A stretch of DNA of 64,000 nt, taken from assembly GCF_003389455.1 (NCBI RefSeq), contig NZ_QUAC01000073.1:1-64000 (forward strand), given 5' to 3'. This stretch comes from Streptomyces inhibens. Its GTDB lineage: Bacteria > Actinomycetota > Actinomycetes > Streptomycetales > Streptomycetaceae. Positions 17,643-26,515 of this stretch are shown here, piece after piece; position 1 is the first letter of the stretch; each line of letters opens with the position of its first letter. The translations under genes and the position numbers were made by a program. The notes beneath the pieces are model-generated. The model was given only the letters and a program-made list of their open reading frames with translations, was not told where the DNA came from and did not search any database.

Positions 17643-18152
17643 ATGACCGCCAGCACGGACCTGCTTGTCGACGCCTTCGGGCGCATCCGCGAGGTCGTCG
17701 AAGAAGTGGTCACCGGGCTCAGCCCCGACGAGCTCAGCACCCAGCCCGATGACGATGCCAATTCGATCGGCTGGCTGGTCTGGCACCTCACCAGGATCCA
17801 GGACGATCACGTCGCCGGTGCGGCCGACACCGAGCAGATCTGGACCTCGGGCGGCTGGTACGAACGCTTCGATCTGCCGTTCGCGGCGGATGCCACGGGC
17901 TACGGCCACTCCAGCAAGGACGTGGCAGCCGTACGCGACCTGAGCGCCCAGTTGTTGACCGACTATCACGAGGCGGTCCACGACAACACGGTGCAGTTCC
18001 TCGCCGGCGTTGGCGACAAGGACCTGAAGCGCATCGTCGACCGGGTGTGGACACCACCCGTCACCCTGGGAGTCCGCCTCATCAGCGTCATCGCCGACGA
18101 TCTCCAGCACGCCGGCCAGGCCGCCTACGTTCGCGGCATGCTCGGCCGTTGA
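17643..18152 (+). CDS. DinB-family protein (DUF664 type)
   Basis: 169 aa from ATG 17643. Four-helix DinB fold: DLLVDAFGRIREVVEEVVTG, WLVWHLTRIQDDHVAG with the first metal-binding His, and LISVIADDLQHAGQAAYVRG with the last His pair region. Actinobacterial members often use mycothiol as thiol cosubstrate and a divalent metal, for detoxification or isomerisation; the specific reaction is unknown. An AAAGGAG ribosome site is present. A second, broken family member lies at 26068. Confidence 0.85.
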   Translation: MTASTDLLVDAFGRIREVVEEVVTGLSPDELSTQPDDDANSIGWLVWHLTRIQDDHVAGAADTEQIWTSGGWYERFDLPFAADATGYGHSSKDVAAVRDLSAQLLTDYHEAVHDNTVQFLAGVGDKDLKRIVDRVWTPPVTLGVRLISVIADDLQHAGQAAYVRGMLGR

Positions 18153-18209
18153 GCATCGCCCCTGCGAGGAACTACAACAGCCCGGCGAAGGCCGGGGGGT
18201 TGACCGACG

Positions 18210-18446
18210 ATGCCGACGACCATGCTCGGTGGCCACCTGCGCGGAGACGAGTGGTACGTCTTCGATGCGGAGACGGGGCTGAGGAGGGAAATCCGCGCGT
18301 TCCATGCCTCGTCGTCCGACGGGCGGGACGAGGTGACGATGCAGGGTGACGACTACGCCGCGAACGGCTATCACCTGGTGCCACAGGTGCACCGTCTGCG
18401 CACGGACTACGAGTACGCCCGCGATTCCGGCGGGACGGCATCGTGA
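18210..18446 (+). CDS. Hypothetical 78-aa protein
   Basis: Strong third-position GC bias supports coding. The sequence (LRGDEWYVFDAETGLRREIR, DDYAANGYHLVPQVHRLRTD) shows no motif I recognise. Acidic and soluble, no signal or membrane segment. Its TGA overlaps the GTG that opens the next, broken gene by 4 bp, so the two were cotranscribed. Confidence 0.55.
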   Translation: MPTTMLGGHLRGDEWYVFDAETGLRREIRAFHASSSDGRDEVTMQGDDYAANGYHLVPQVHRLRTDYEYARDSGGTAS

Positions 18447-19169
18447 CGGTGGCCAAGAGCACCGCGACCCGCGCACGGGGCAAGGCCGTCGAGACCCTGA
18501 CCGAGGAGACCTTGAGCGCCGATGTCGCGCGGCTCGTCGAGTTGGCGTTGAGCGCCGCGCCCCTTTGGGACGCGATGGGCCGAGCCGGACCTGCCGCCCC
18601 GGCCGGGGTGCCCCGGGGCACCACCGGTTTGGTGTTCGGCACCCGTGCCGGGACTGGCCTCGTCTTCGGCACGGTGGCGGTCAACCGCACCGTTCTGCCG
18701 CTTCTGCGACGGCAGCGGTCGGGCCATATCGTGCAGATGTCGTCGGTGAATCGGTGTGGTGGCGGGGCCGGGCGGCACCGCGTACGCCGGAACGAAGTTC
18801 GCCCTGGAAGGGATGTCCGAGGCCCTCGCGGCCGAGGTCGCCCACCTCGGCATTCGCGTCACCATCGTGGAACCCGGCCCCTTCCGTACCGACTTCGGCG
18901 GGCGATCGCTGCGATGGGGCGAGCCGATGGAGGATTACGCCGAGCTCATCACTCCGGCACGCCAGGCGCTCGAAGCCTCCCACGGCACCCAGCCGGGCGA
19001 CCCCCATCGCGGGGCCGAGGCCATCATCGCCGCCGTCGGCCTCGACGACCCGCCGCTCCGGCTCCTTTTGGGGGCCGAGGCCTTCGGCTGGATCCGTGCG
19101 CATCTCCGGTCCCGGCTGGAGGAGTTAGACGCGGTGGAGGCGATAGGGGCGGATACCGCATTCCGCTGA
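18443..19169 (+). pseudogene. Chimeric/frameshifted SDR
   Basis: From GTG 18443 the frame is coding-like but unrecognised for about 60 codons (ATRARGKAVETLTEETLSAD). It then enters the middle of an SDR: FGTVAVNRTVLPLLRRQRSG, HIVQMSSV. Near 18755 the SDR continues in another frame as GPGGTAYAGTKFALEGMSEA (YxxxK intact) and VTIVEPGPFRTDF to 19169. The Rossmann N terminus is missing and the frame is broken, so no active enzyme is expected. An internal near-repeat (TGLVFGT twice) marks the fusion point. Confidence 0.7.
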
Positions 19170-19290
19170 TCCCCGCACGGGCACCTTGGCCGTGTGTGAC
19201 ATCGGGGGGAGGCGTCGGCAGCTTGCCGCCGCCCCCCGGCCAGCCTCTACGTCGCGGAATGCGGAGGGGTGCGCGATGTGCTCGCTGCCG

Positions 19291-20247
19291 TTACCTGTCC
19301 GCTTGGCGGAGTAGGTCGGTGATCGCTTGGAGTACGGCGTCCGGGCGCTCCTCGTGGAGGAAACCGTGTCCTGCATCGTGGAGGACACGGTGTTCGCCAC
19401 GGGGTACGGACGCGGCCAGTTGGGCGTGGAGGGCGTGCGTGATGCGGTGGATCTCGCGCAGTACGGGTTCGGGCCACAAGTGGGCCTGGGTGGCGTCATG
19501 TCCGAGAGCGGTGAGCACGATCATCGGCACGTCCGGGAGGGCCGGTGCGTGCCGGAGTTCGTCGGCGACGTGGTCGTAGATGTTCTTGTTCTCGTCCAGG
19601 CCGGCTCGCCAGGCGCTGTGGAGATGGTGCTCGATGAGCGGTTCGCGGACGGAGTCCGGCCAGCTCGCGAAGAGCGGCGCTATCTGGCTGCGGGAGAGCT
19701 GGATCTGCTCCTCGGTGAGCTCCGGCACCTGCTGGCTCGCCATCTCCTTCACCTTGTCCCGGGCCTCCTGGGGCCCGCGCGCGTGGAGGTCCTCGTGGAA
19801 GGGGTCCAGCAGGAGCAGGCCCACCACTTCTTCGGGGTAGCGCTGCGTCAGGCGGCGTGCGTAGGCGCCGCCCAAGGAGTGGCCGACCAGCAGATAGGGG
19901 CCGGGCACTTCGGCGGCGCGCAGCAGCTCCAGGAGTTCGTCGGCGACCTCGGTGGCGGTGCGGGGAAGTTCGGCCGCCTCGCTCCAACCGGTCCCTGCGC
20001 GGTCGTAGAGGACGCTGGTGGTCAGCTCGGCGACGCGGTGGTGCATGTTCAGGTAGTCCAGGCCGACCAGTCCGGCGCCTGGCAGAAACACCACGGCCGG
20101 GCCTCCGTGGCCGGATCGGTGCAGCATCAGCCGCCGTCCCGCGACATCGAACAGGCTCCCCAGCGGCGGCGCGGGGACGGTGGTCTGCGGGTGGGCCGGT
20201 GATCGGTGCGGCACGGTTGCTCCCTCTGCGGATCTGTAGCTCTGCAT
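19291..20247 (-). CDS. Alpha/beta hydrolase
   Basis: 318 aa. FLPGAG forms the oxyanion region, GHSLGGAY at about 122-129 the nucleophile elbow, VLTALGHDA the acid strand region and HDAGHGF the catalytic His. No signal peptide. Esterase, lactonase or C-C hydrolase roles are all possible. It is divergent from the HTH gene at 20306, with an inverted repeat in the 58-bp gap, so that regulator probably controls it. Confidence 0.87.
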   Translation of the reverse strand: MQSYRSAEGATVPHRSPAHPQTTVPAPPLGSLFDVAGRRLMLHRSGHGGPAVVFLPGAGLVGLDYLNMHHRVAELTTSVLYDRAGTGWSEAAELPRTATEVADELLELLRAAEVPGPYLLVGHSLGGAYARRLTQRYPEEVVGLLLLDPFHEDLHARGPQEARDKVKEMASQQVPELTEEQIQLSRSQIAPLFASWPDSVREPLIEHHLHSAWRAGLDENKNIYDHVADELRHAPALPDVPMIVLTALGHDATQAHLWPEPVLREIHRITHALHAQLAASVPRGEHRVLHDAGHGFLHEERPDAVLQAITDLLRQADR

Positions 20248-20268
20248 TTCTGCATCCCTGGAACTACA

Positions 20269-20284
20269 TTCTCAGGTTTGAGAA
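20269..20284. promoter_or_regulatory. Candidate operator TTCTCA-N4-TGAGAA
   Basis: Perfect 6-bp arms with a 4-bp spacer between the divergent hydrolase and HTH genes, 22 bp before the HTH start. Suits a winged-helix dimer. Confidence 0.55.
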
Positions 20285-20305
20285 AGGTATCTGGCGTGAG
20301 ATCGT

Positions 20306-20875
20306 ATGTCCATGGACATGGACACGGTCGACCTCCTCCTGCACCCGGTCCGGCTGCGCATCGTGCACACCATGACCGGCGGTCGCACACTCACCACCGC
20401 CCAGCTGTGCGACCTTCTGCCGGACGTATCCAAGGCGACCGTGTACCGGCATGTCGGCCTCCTCGCGGATGCGGGGATCCTCGAGGTCGAGAGCGAGCAG
20501 CGGGTCCGGGGCGCGGTCGAGCGCCGCTACCGGCTGAATCGAGCGCGGTCGATGATCGACGCCGATACGGCCGCGTCGATTTCGCTGGACGACCACCGCC
20601 GTGGGTTCGCCGTCGCCATGGCCGCCCTGCTGGCGGAGTTCAACGCCTATCTCGACCGAGGCCACGCCGACCCGACGGCCGACCTCGTGGGGTATCGCCA
20701 GCACGCGCTCTGGCTCAGCCGGGACGAGCTCACGGAGATGATCGGTGAGATGCGCAGCGTGATCGTGTCCCGGATGGGCAACGCCCCCTCACCGGAGCGC
20801 ACCCGACACCTGATCAGCCCGATTCTGTTCCCGGCCGAGGAGCGCCCCCCGGGCGCCACTGGCAGCCAGGACTGA
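20306..20875 (+). CDS. ArsR-like winged-helix transcriptional regulator
   Basis: 189 aa. The N-terminal winged helix reads VDLLLHPVRLRIVHTMTGG, TTAQLCDLLPDVSKATVYRH and VGLLADAGILEV, as in HTH_20/ArsR-like actinobacterial regulators. The C-terminal half is alpha-helical and probably mediates dimerisation or ligand sensing (DDHRRGFAVAMAALLAEFNA). No metal-binding cysteine pair is present. Start could also be ATG 20312. Likely controls the divergent hydrolase. Confidence 0.85.
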   Translation: MSMDMDTVDLLLHPVRLRIVHTMTGGRTLTTAQLCDLLPDVSKATVYRHVGLLADAGILEVESEQRVRGAVERRYRLNRARSMIDADTAASISLDDHRRGFAVAMAALLAEFNAYLDRGHADPTADLVGYRQHALWLSRDELTEMIGEMRSVIVSRMGNAPSPERTRHLISPILFPAEERPPGATGSQD

Positions 20876-20944
20876 GCCACGTCACGCCACTGAGCGCGCC
20901 GACGGAGTTGAGACAGCGCCTTCGGTAGCCGGGAGTGCACCCGG

Positions 20945-21062
20945 TCCATGAACTGGCCCGGTCCACGAGTCGGCCTGGCCCATGTGCCGGCACAGTCCAT
21001 GAACCGGCCCGGTCCACAAGTCGGACGGGTCCATGTGCCGGCACAGTCCATAAGTCGGCCCG
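20945..21062. repeat. 51-bp tandem repeat built of 17-bp units
   Basis: Two full 51-bp units (20945-20995, 20996-21046) and a partial third. Each unit divides into three related 17-bp pieces with consensus close to GGTCCATGAAGTCGGCC, giving about seven in all. It lies between the HTH gene end and the convergent phosphoesterase end. No gene role recognised. Confidence 0.85.
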
Positions 21063-21093
21063 GGCCGCCCGAGTGCCTCGAGCTGCCGCGGCC

Positions 21094-21597
21094 TCAACTC
21101 CCCCGCGGCAAGCGATGCAAATCCACCGCGGTCAGGCGGCCCGCCGCCACCTCCGCCGTCATATACGTGCAGTACGGCTGCCGCCGGCGGTCCGTCGGCG
21201 AACCGGGGTTCAGCAGGCGCAGCCGGTCCTCGGCCGTGGAGTCCCAGGGGATGTGGCTGTGGCCGAAGACCAGCACATCGAGCTCGGGGAAGCGTTCGGC
21301 GCAACGACGCTCACGCCCTTGCGCGGGGCCGGTCTCGTGCACCACGCCGAGCCGCACTCCCTCAAGTTCCGCGTACGCCACCTCCGGCAGCCGAGCCCGC
21401 AGCTCCGGACCGTCGTTGTTGCCGTACACCCCGATCAGCCGCTGGGCGCGGGCCTGCAGCAGGTCCAGGGTGGCGGTGTCGACCCAGTCGCCGGCGTGTA
21501 CGAGGACGTCGGCGCGCGGCACTTCGTCGAGCAGCTGCGGGGGCAGCGCCTTGGCGCGCTTGGGCAGATGGGTGTCGGAGATGAGCAGGAGTCGCAC
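21094..21597 (-). CDS. Metallophosphoesterase, YfcE/MJ0936-like
   Basis: 167 aa from GTG 21597. The calcineurin-type metal sites are complete: ISDTHLP (residues 6-12), HAGDW, GNNDG, VVHETG and FGHSHIP. Size and motif set fit the YfcE/MJ0936 phosphodiesterase group, which hydrolyses small phosphodiesters with Mn or Ni; the natural substrate is unknown. Cytoplasmic. The longer upstream frame lacks homology, so the start is set just before the first motif. Confidence 0.88.
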   Translation of the reverse strand: MRLLLISDTHLPKRAKALPPQLLDEVPRADVLVHAGDWVDTATLDLLQARAQRLIGVYGNNDGPELRARLPEVAYAELEGVRLGVVHETGPAQGRERRCAERFPELDVLVFGHSHIPWDSTAEDRLRLLNPGSPTDRRRQPYCTYMTAEVAAGRLTAVDLHRLPRGS

Positions 21598-21757
21598 GAG
21601 GTGACCGTAGCCGTCGACGGGCCCGGACACTACGACGTCCGGCACCCCGGCACGCCTCTGCCCTCCCCTCGACCGCCTCCCCTCTCTCCCTCTCTCCCCT
21701 CTCCTCTCTCCCCTCGACCGACTCACGGATGTGTGAGCGGCAGTCAGCGTCCAGACC

Positions 21758-22591
21758 TCAGCGTTCCTGGGCGGTCGGGCGCACTGTGATCTCGTTGATC
21801 GCCACATGCGCCGGCTGGGTGATCATGAAGGCGATGGAGCGGGCGATGTCCTCGGCCTTCAGCCAGGTGTCCTGCGGAAGTCCGTGGGCCGATGCGGCCT
21901 GGCTGCCGAGTGTCATCTCCGTCGTGGTCATGCCCGGTTCGACGAGTCCGACCCGGACGCCTCGCCCGGTCACCTCCTGGCGCAGGGCTTCGCTGAACGA
22001 GCACACCGCGTGCTTGGTGGCCGAGTAGACGCTGTTGTCCTTGCGCGGCACCCGGCCCGCGACCGAGCTGACGTTCACCAGGTCGGCGACGCCCCGAGGC
22101 CCCTCCTTCGCCGCGCGCAACAGGTGTGGGAGCGCGGCGTGCGACATCCGCAGAACGGCCTTGAGGTTGAGGTCGATCATCCGGTCCCAGTCCTCGGGAT
22201 CACTGTCCTCCACCGAGCTGCGCGCGCCGAAGCCGGCGTTGTTCACCAGCACGTCCAGCCGCCCGAAGCGGTCCACCGCCTTCTCGACCGCCTGACGCGC
22301 CTGAGCCGCATCACTCAGATCGGCAGGCAGGGCGAGGGACGGGCTTCCCAGTTCGCTGATCTCCTGTGTGAGCTCCTCCAGTCGCTCGGCACGGCGGGCA
22401 ACCAGCGCGAGGGAACAGCCCTCCCGGGCCAGCGCCAGAGCGGCGGCCGCGCCGATGCCGCTGGAGGCACCGGTCACCAACGCCACGCTGCCCGACAGCA
22501 GCTTCCGGCCGACGCCGGTGCCCACTGCGGCTTCGCCCTGACCTGCCGTCCCGGCGTTCACGCTCTCTCCCGCGCTCTCTGCGGTGCCCAT
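21758..22591 (-). CDS. Short-chain dehydrogenase (YdfG-like SDR)
   Basis: 277 aa from ATG 22591. TGASSGIG near residue 40, ARR after beta-2 (Arg suggests NADP(H)), NNAG, VNVSS with the catalytic Ser and YSATK as YxxxK. A Gly/Ala/Glu-rich tail of about 30 residues precedes the Rossmann fold; a later start is possible. The C-terminal ITQPAHVAINEITVRPTAQE closely resembles YdfG-like 3-hydroxy acid dehydrogenases of broad specificity. Confidence 0.9.
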   Translation of the reverse strand: MGTAESAGESVNAGTAGQGEAAVGTGVGRKLLSGSVALVTGASSGIGAAAALALAREGCSLALVARRAERLEELTQEISELGSPSLALPADLSDAAQARQAVEKAVDRFGRLDVLVNNAGFGARSSVEDSDPEDWDRMIDLNLKAVLRMSHAALPHLLRAAKEGPRGVADLVNVSSVAGRVPRKDNSVYSATKHAVCSFSEALRQEVTGRGVRVGLVEPGMTTTEMTLGSQAASAHGLPQDTWLKAEDIARSIAFMITQPAHVAINEITVRPTAQER

Positions 22592-22639
22592 CGCGTTCTC
22601 GCTCCTCGTGCTCGATCGTCCCGGCGCCCTCCGGGGCCC

Positions 22640-22702
22640 TTCCGGCGTCGTTCCGGCGTTTCTTCCGGCGCTCTTCCGGCATCCTTCCGGCATCCTTCCG
22701 GC
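22640..22702. repeat. Array of TTCCGGC motifs
   Basis: Six TTCCGGC copies spaced by 3-6 bp, the last two in an exact 11-bp unit (CATCCTTCCGG). Located upstream of the SDR start at 22591 in the 22592-22888 gap, which otherwise shows no gene. Could be a slipped simple repeat in a leader. Confidence 0.7.
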
Positions 22703-22888
22703 CCACGAACGCCGAATACCTGGTCCGGGAACCAGTACCCCGCCAGCGACCAGCCGTCCCCTCTCTGCCCTTACCCGTCCCCCTGCCCCGCCTTCCGATC
22801 GGCCACGCCGAGGGCCGCCATCCGGGGACACCGAACCGCCGCGGCTGCCCGACAGGCATGGCGCGCCCGTCGGACAGCCGCGGGTTCG

Positions 22889-23548
22889 TCAGTGTGTGAC
22901 GAGTTCGCGGGGCAGATGGTTTTGCCGGAGGAAGGTCTGCAGGCTGCTGTCCCAGGAGCGGGCGAAGCCCTGGGCCAGCTCCGAGGTTCCGCGGATCGGG
23001 ACCGGCAGATGCAGGTCGAGGGCGAACCCCATCATTCGGGCGATCGTCCGCCACACCCGGGCGTCGGTGCTGCTGCCGACCGCGGCATGGTGCACGGCGA
23101 GCAGATGGGCAGCCAGCTCGTCGCCGGCGCCGGCCGCGAAGCGCCACCAGTACAGCGCGCTGTCCCACTTGTCGAGGGTGTAGAGGAGGCAGGCGAAGGT
23201 TCTCGCGCCGGCAGGGTCGTAGTCCGCGGCGAAGGCACCGAGGGTGTCTATGTCCTTGGAGCGCAACACGACATTGCACAGCCGCCGGGCTTCCGCGAGG
23301 ACGGCCGCGGGCGCGATCGCCGGGTCGGCGATGGGGGTCGGGCGCCGGCGCCGGCGGCCACGGTCGTGGGACGGGCGTACGGGGGTGGGGCGGATGCCGC
23401 TGACCGCGCCGCGGGTGATGCGGTCCGGTTCGCGGCCGGTGCCGTCGGCGATGCGGGCGGCCAGGCGCTGGGTGAAGGCGACCGGGTCGTGGTCGGCGAA
23501 CTCGCGGTGGAGGGCTTCGGCTTGGCGTCGTAGCAGGTCTTCGAGCAT
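22889..23548 (-). CDS. Hypothetical protein coupled to sigma factor
   Basis: 219 aa. The ATG at 23548 overlaps the sigma factor stop (GTGATG), so the two are translationally coupled. The N-terminal half is charged and linker-like (DRGRRRRRPTPIADPAIAPA). The C-terminal half is helical with a TPR-like feel: TFACLLYTLDKWDSALYWWR, FAAGAGDELAAHLLAVHHAA. No transmembrane segment and no zinc anti-sigma motif (HxxxCxxC) is seen. It might modulate the sigma factor, but this is inferred from position only. Confidence 0.7.
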   Translation of the reverse strand: MLEDLLRRQAEALHREFADHDPVAFTQRLAARIADGTGREPDRITRGAVSGIRPTPVRPSHDRGRRRRRPTPIADPAIAPAAVLAEARRLCNVVLRSKDIDTLGAFAADYDPAGARTFACLLYTLDKWDSALYWWRFAAGAGDELAAHLLAVHHAAVGSSTDARVWRTIARMMGFALDLHLPVPIRGTSELAQGFARSWDSSLQTFLRQNHLPRELVTH

Positions 23549-24090
23549 CACATGTCCTCTCCGTCCCCGCAGGAACCGTTCGTCATGATCGCTTTGAGCC
23601 GTTGCAGTCCGATGCTCGTGCTGACCTTCGCGGCGCCGGGTGTGGTGCCCAGCCGCTCGGCGATCTGGTCGTAGGACAGGCCCGCCAGGTGGCGCAGGCG
23701 TACGGAGTTGGCCTGGAGGGGCGCGGTGGACTCCAGTTCGTCCAGGGCGAGATCGAGCGGTTCGCAGCTGCGCAGCTCCTGAAGGTAGGCGGTGTCGGGC
23801 GGGTCGGCGAAGGGCTGTACACAGCTGTTGCGAATCTCTCGGCGGTAGAAGTCGGAGATGACGCCGTTGAGGATGGTGTAGGTCATGGCCTTGGGATTGA
23901 CGTGGGCGAGGATGCGCTCCCACTTGATGTACATACGGCGGCCGGCTTCCAAGGTGGCCTCTTCCGCGTCCCGGCGGTCCCTGAGCCGGGACGCGGCGAC
24001 GGCGAGGAGGGCTTTCTGTTCGCGCTGGAAGAAGACTTCGAAGTCCAGCGGAAGGTCGGTCGGGCTGGCCAGGGGAGAGTGCTCGTTCAC
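23548..24090 (-). CDS. Sigma-70 family RNA polymerase sigma factor (ECF-like)
   Basis: 180 aa from GTG 24090, preceded by GGAGGC. Region 2 is recognisable as FFQREQKALLAVAASRLRDR, RDAEEATLEAGRRMY and AMTYTILNGVISDFYRRE. Region 4 reads VRLRHLAGLSYDQIAERLGT followed by TPGAAKVSTSIGLQRLK. Length and domains fit an ECF-type factor. It overlaps a small membrane protein gene upstream (GTGA) and the gene downstream, giving a three-gene operon. Region 2 departs from typical ECF spacing, so it may belong to an atypical group. Confidence 0.8.
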   Translation of the reverse strand: MNEHSPLASPTDLPLDFEVFFQREQKALLAVAASRLRDRRDAEEATLEAGRRMYIKWERILAHVNPKAMTYTILNGVISDFYRREIRNSCVQPFADPPDTAYLQELRSCEPLDLALDELESTAPLQANSVRLRHLAGLSYDQIAERLGTTPGAAKVSTSIGLQRLKAIMTNGSCGDGEDM

Positions 24091-24383
24091 CGGGCCTCCT
24101 CGCAGCAGGAGGTCGTCGGTGGTCGCAGCGAGGGCGGAATGGCGGCGTCCGGGAACATGCCATGTCCCGGGCGGGCTTGGGCGTGCGGGCCGCGCTGCAT
24201 CGGTGCGGCGGGGGCGGTACGGGCGGTGACGTGGTGGTGCTCCGCACGGGCCTGCGAGGCGGTGCGGACCACTCGCCGGACAAGGGCGTCGAGTCCTGTG
24301 GCGGTCAACCGGTAGACGCCGACCAGTGCCAGCGCGTACCAGGGCCATGAGTGCCCCAAGTGCTCCACGAGCCCTCCCTTCAT
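24087..24383 (-). CDS. Small membrane protein preceding sigma factor
   Basis: 98 aa. One hydrophobic segment near the N terminus (WPWYALALVGVYRLTATGL), then a basic, low-complexity tail (HHHVTARTAPAAPMQRG, ending CCEEAR). Its TGA overlaps the sigma GTG by 4 bp, so translation is coupled. It could tether or restrain the sigma factor at the membrane, but it lacks known anti-sigma signatures. Confidence 0.6.
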   Translation of the reverse strand: MKGGLVEHLGHSWPWYALALVGVYRLTATGLDALVRRVVRTASQARAEHHHVTARTAPAAPMQRGPHAQARPGHGMFPDAAIPPSLRPPTTSCCEEAR

Positions 24384-24395
24384 GAAAGTTGCTGG

Positions 24396-24417
24396 CCACC
24401 CGCGTCGTTGCGGGTGG
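24396..24417 (-). promoter_or_regulatory. Leader hairpin of the sigma operon
   Basis: CCACCCGC / GCGGGTGG, 8-bp perfect stem with a 6-base loop, 13 bp before the first start codon of the operon (24383). No good ribosome site lies between, so the hairpin may affect initiation. Confidence 0.4.
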
Positions 24418-25240
24418 GGCGGAACATGACGTGCGTTCCTATCCCTCTCACCGACGAGGGGCCCCTTCAGGGTTAATCAGGCTGCGCACATAATCAGCAG
24501 AAAGTGATCGATCAATTGCAGAACGTGCTCCCGACCTGCACTTTCCTTCACAAGGAGTGATCAACGCCACATTGACGGTAGGTTTAATGGTCAGTAACTC
24601 CCGTTCGATAACCGTCAGTTCTCCTTCGAGCCGGAGGCGACGGGGTGTCAGCAGTGGCAGCTGCACAGCAGCTTCGGCGGGGGCTTGCCGCCGAGCGACC
24701 GTTCCTCTGCGGCCGGCGGAGCGGGTCTCGTGGACGGCCGGTCTCACGGACGGGCGGTCTCGCGGGCCCGCGGTCCGCTCCGAACGATGCGGGCAGGGTG
24801 GGCCGTTGCACCGCGCGCCAGGGCGGGACGAGCCGTTGCACCGCCGAGGGGTCCGTGCGCGGTGCGTGCGGACCTGCGCAGCGCGTGCATCAGATGCGCC
24901 GGATGCGCTCGGCGGACACCCCCTGCACCGAGCAGGTGATCGTCCGGCAGCGGGGAGTCATGCGCCTGAGGCATGAGGGGTGCGCCCCTCCCGTCAGAAC
25001 GGGGGCGTCCCGCCCAGGCACGCTCCCGCTCCGGCGGCAAGGGGGCAGGCCGGACCGGGACGGCGCTACCGCGCGCTCTGCCGATGCGAACTCGGTGCGT
25101 GGTTGTCTCATCCCCGTCGAATTCATGACGCCGGACGGATATCGCTCACCCGAACACAACTCGATGCGATAACCCGCCAAGGCGTCACGTTTCCTCAATA
25201 GCCGGCAGGCAACTGTGCGGCGAGCGACGGGAGCACACGC
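24418..25240. other. Long gap without a recognised gene
   Basis: Eight hundred bases. Several open frames exist on both strands but none shows family motifs or clean codon bias. TTGACG (24573-24578) with a 17-bp spacer to TAACTC is a weak plus-strand promoter candidate. I searched by eye for a ydaO-type c-di-AMP riboswitch before the Rpf gene and did not see one. Confidence 0.45.
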
Positions 25241-25933
25241 ATGGAATTTCCTCAGGTATCGGAATCGACCGCCCGGAGCGAATTTCGGGGCTGCGGAGTA
25301 CGCGGCATCACGGCGGCCGCCGTACTGCTGGCGGCGGGCGCGCTGAACCTGACGTCCGAGCAGCCGGCCGAGGCCCGGGGCGGCGGGGCCTGGGACCGCC
25401 TGGCCGGCTGCGAGAGCGGGGGAAACTGGCGTATCGATACGGGGAACGGGTTCTCGGGAGGGCTGCAGCTCGCCCACTCCACCTGGCGCTCATTCGGCGG
25501 CGGGGCGTACGGGGCACGGGCGGCACATGCGAGCCGGGCGCAGCAGATCCAGGTGGCGGAGCGGGTGTTGGCCCGGCAGGGGTGGGGCGCGTGGCCCGCC
25601 TGCTCGGCCCGCCTGGGGCTCAACTCGTCCACGGCGCACAGCGCCCCGCGGACCACCACCCCGCGCACGACGCCGCGGCGGGAAACCCATCGGCCCGCCC
25701 GCAAGCGGGTCGGTCACCCGCCGTCCCACGAGAAGCGCTACAAGGCGCGGCGCCTGCCGAATTCCGGCGGCTCGGTCATCGTCAATCCCGGGGACACCGT
25801 GAGCGGTATCGCGCATGCGCACGGCTTCAACTGGCGGGAATTCTACCGGCTGAACCGCAAGGTGATCGGCGCGAATCCGAACCTCATTTTCCCGGGGATG
25901 CGACTGGCTGTACCGCACTCCGGCGGCAACTGA
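25241..25933 (+). CDS. Resuscitation-promoting factor-like transglycosylase with LysM
   Basis: 230 aa. A signal-like N terminus ([20 protein letters not shown], cleavage near AEA) is followed by the Rpf/transglycosylase-like domain: [20 protein letters not shown] with the catalytic Glu, [17 protein letters not shown] and [18 protein letters not shown] Thr/Arg-rich linker precedes a C-terminal LysM ([32 protein letters not shown]). It cleaves peptidoglycan outside the cell and assists germination or regrowth in streptomycetes. Confidence 0.92.
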   Translation: MEFPQVSESTARSEFRGCGVRGITAAAVLLAAGALNLTSEQPAEARGGGAWDRLAGCESGGNWRIDTGNGFSGGLQLAHSTWRSFGGGAYGARAAHASRAQQIQVAERVLARQGWGAWPACSARLGLNSSTAHSAPRTTTPRTTPRRETHRPARKRVGHPPSHEKRYKARRLPNSGGSVIVNPGDTVSGIAHAHGFNWREFYRLNRKVIGANPNLIFPGMRLAVPHSGGN

Positions 25934-26067
25934 GCACATGAGCACCTGAGCGCAATCCGGAATACCCGGGTATTTTACAGCCCGTAAGCGGGTTGCAGGC
26001 CGTCCGTGGCGCCGCGGGCGGCCTGCCCGCGTGACAGGGCTGCGGGCCGAGGGCCGCGCGGAAATCT

Positions 26068-26277
26068 GTGGCGGATTCGCATCGTTCCGTGGAGCCCTCC
26101 ACGATGTCGCTGCTCGGGCTGGTGCGCCATCTGACGGACGTGGAGCGCCGCTTGTTCAGGGCGCGGCTGGCGCGGCAGGACGGGCCGCCGCTGGTGCACA
26201 TGGTGGAGGAGTACGGCCGGCACAACGGCCACGCCGACCTGCTGCGCGAGCGGATCGACGGGAGAGTGGGACAGTAA
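26068..26277 (+). pseudogene. DinB/DUF664 protein with internal deletion
   Basis: 69 aa against about 165 for the family. Start and end are both recognisable: PSTMSLLGLVRHLTDVERRL from the first metal-binding helix and HMVEEYGRHNGHADLLRERI from the last. The two central helices are gone, in frame. Such a protein would lack a full metal site, so I regard it as a remnant related to the intact gene at 17643. Confidence 0.65.
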
Positions 26278-26515
26278 CCGTCGTATTGCCGGATTCCGGT
26301 ACGTGGTCGGCCGCATCGGGGCGACCGGAACACACCCGGCGAGGACATCGTCGGCGCCCTACCGCCAGATCGAGCAGCTCAACGCGCTCCCCCTGGCCGC
26401 CGGTGAGCGCTACGACGAGCTGGGGATGTCCGCCGTCAACCGGTAGTCCCGGGGCGCGGGGCTTACGGTCATGGGGCTGCCGGCGTATGCGGTGAGCTTG
26501 GCGAACCCCGGCCCG
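26278..26515. other. Gap with possible C-terminal gene scrap
   Basis: A short plus-strand stretch ending at 26445 encodes PYRQIEQLNALPLAAGERYD followed by ELGMSAVNR and a stop. It has coding-like bias and looks like the end of a lost gene, but I cannot name the family. Confidence 0.25.

Noticed and set aside
24448..25172. Several 90-175-codon frames in the 24.4-25.2 kb gap
   Set aside because: They overlap on both strands, lack motifs and have no ribosome sites; likely chance frames.
25000..25240. ydaO-type riboswitch before the Rpf-like gene
   Set aside because: Often present upstream of such genes, but I could not find the conserved blocks; a covariance search would decide.
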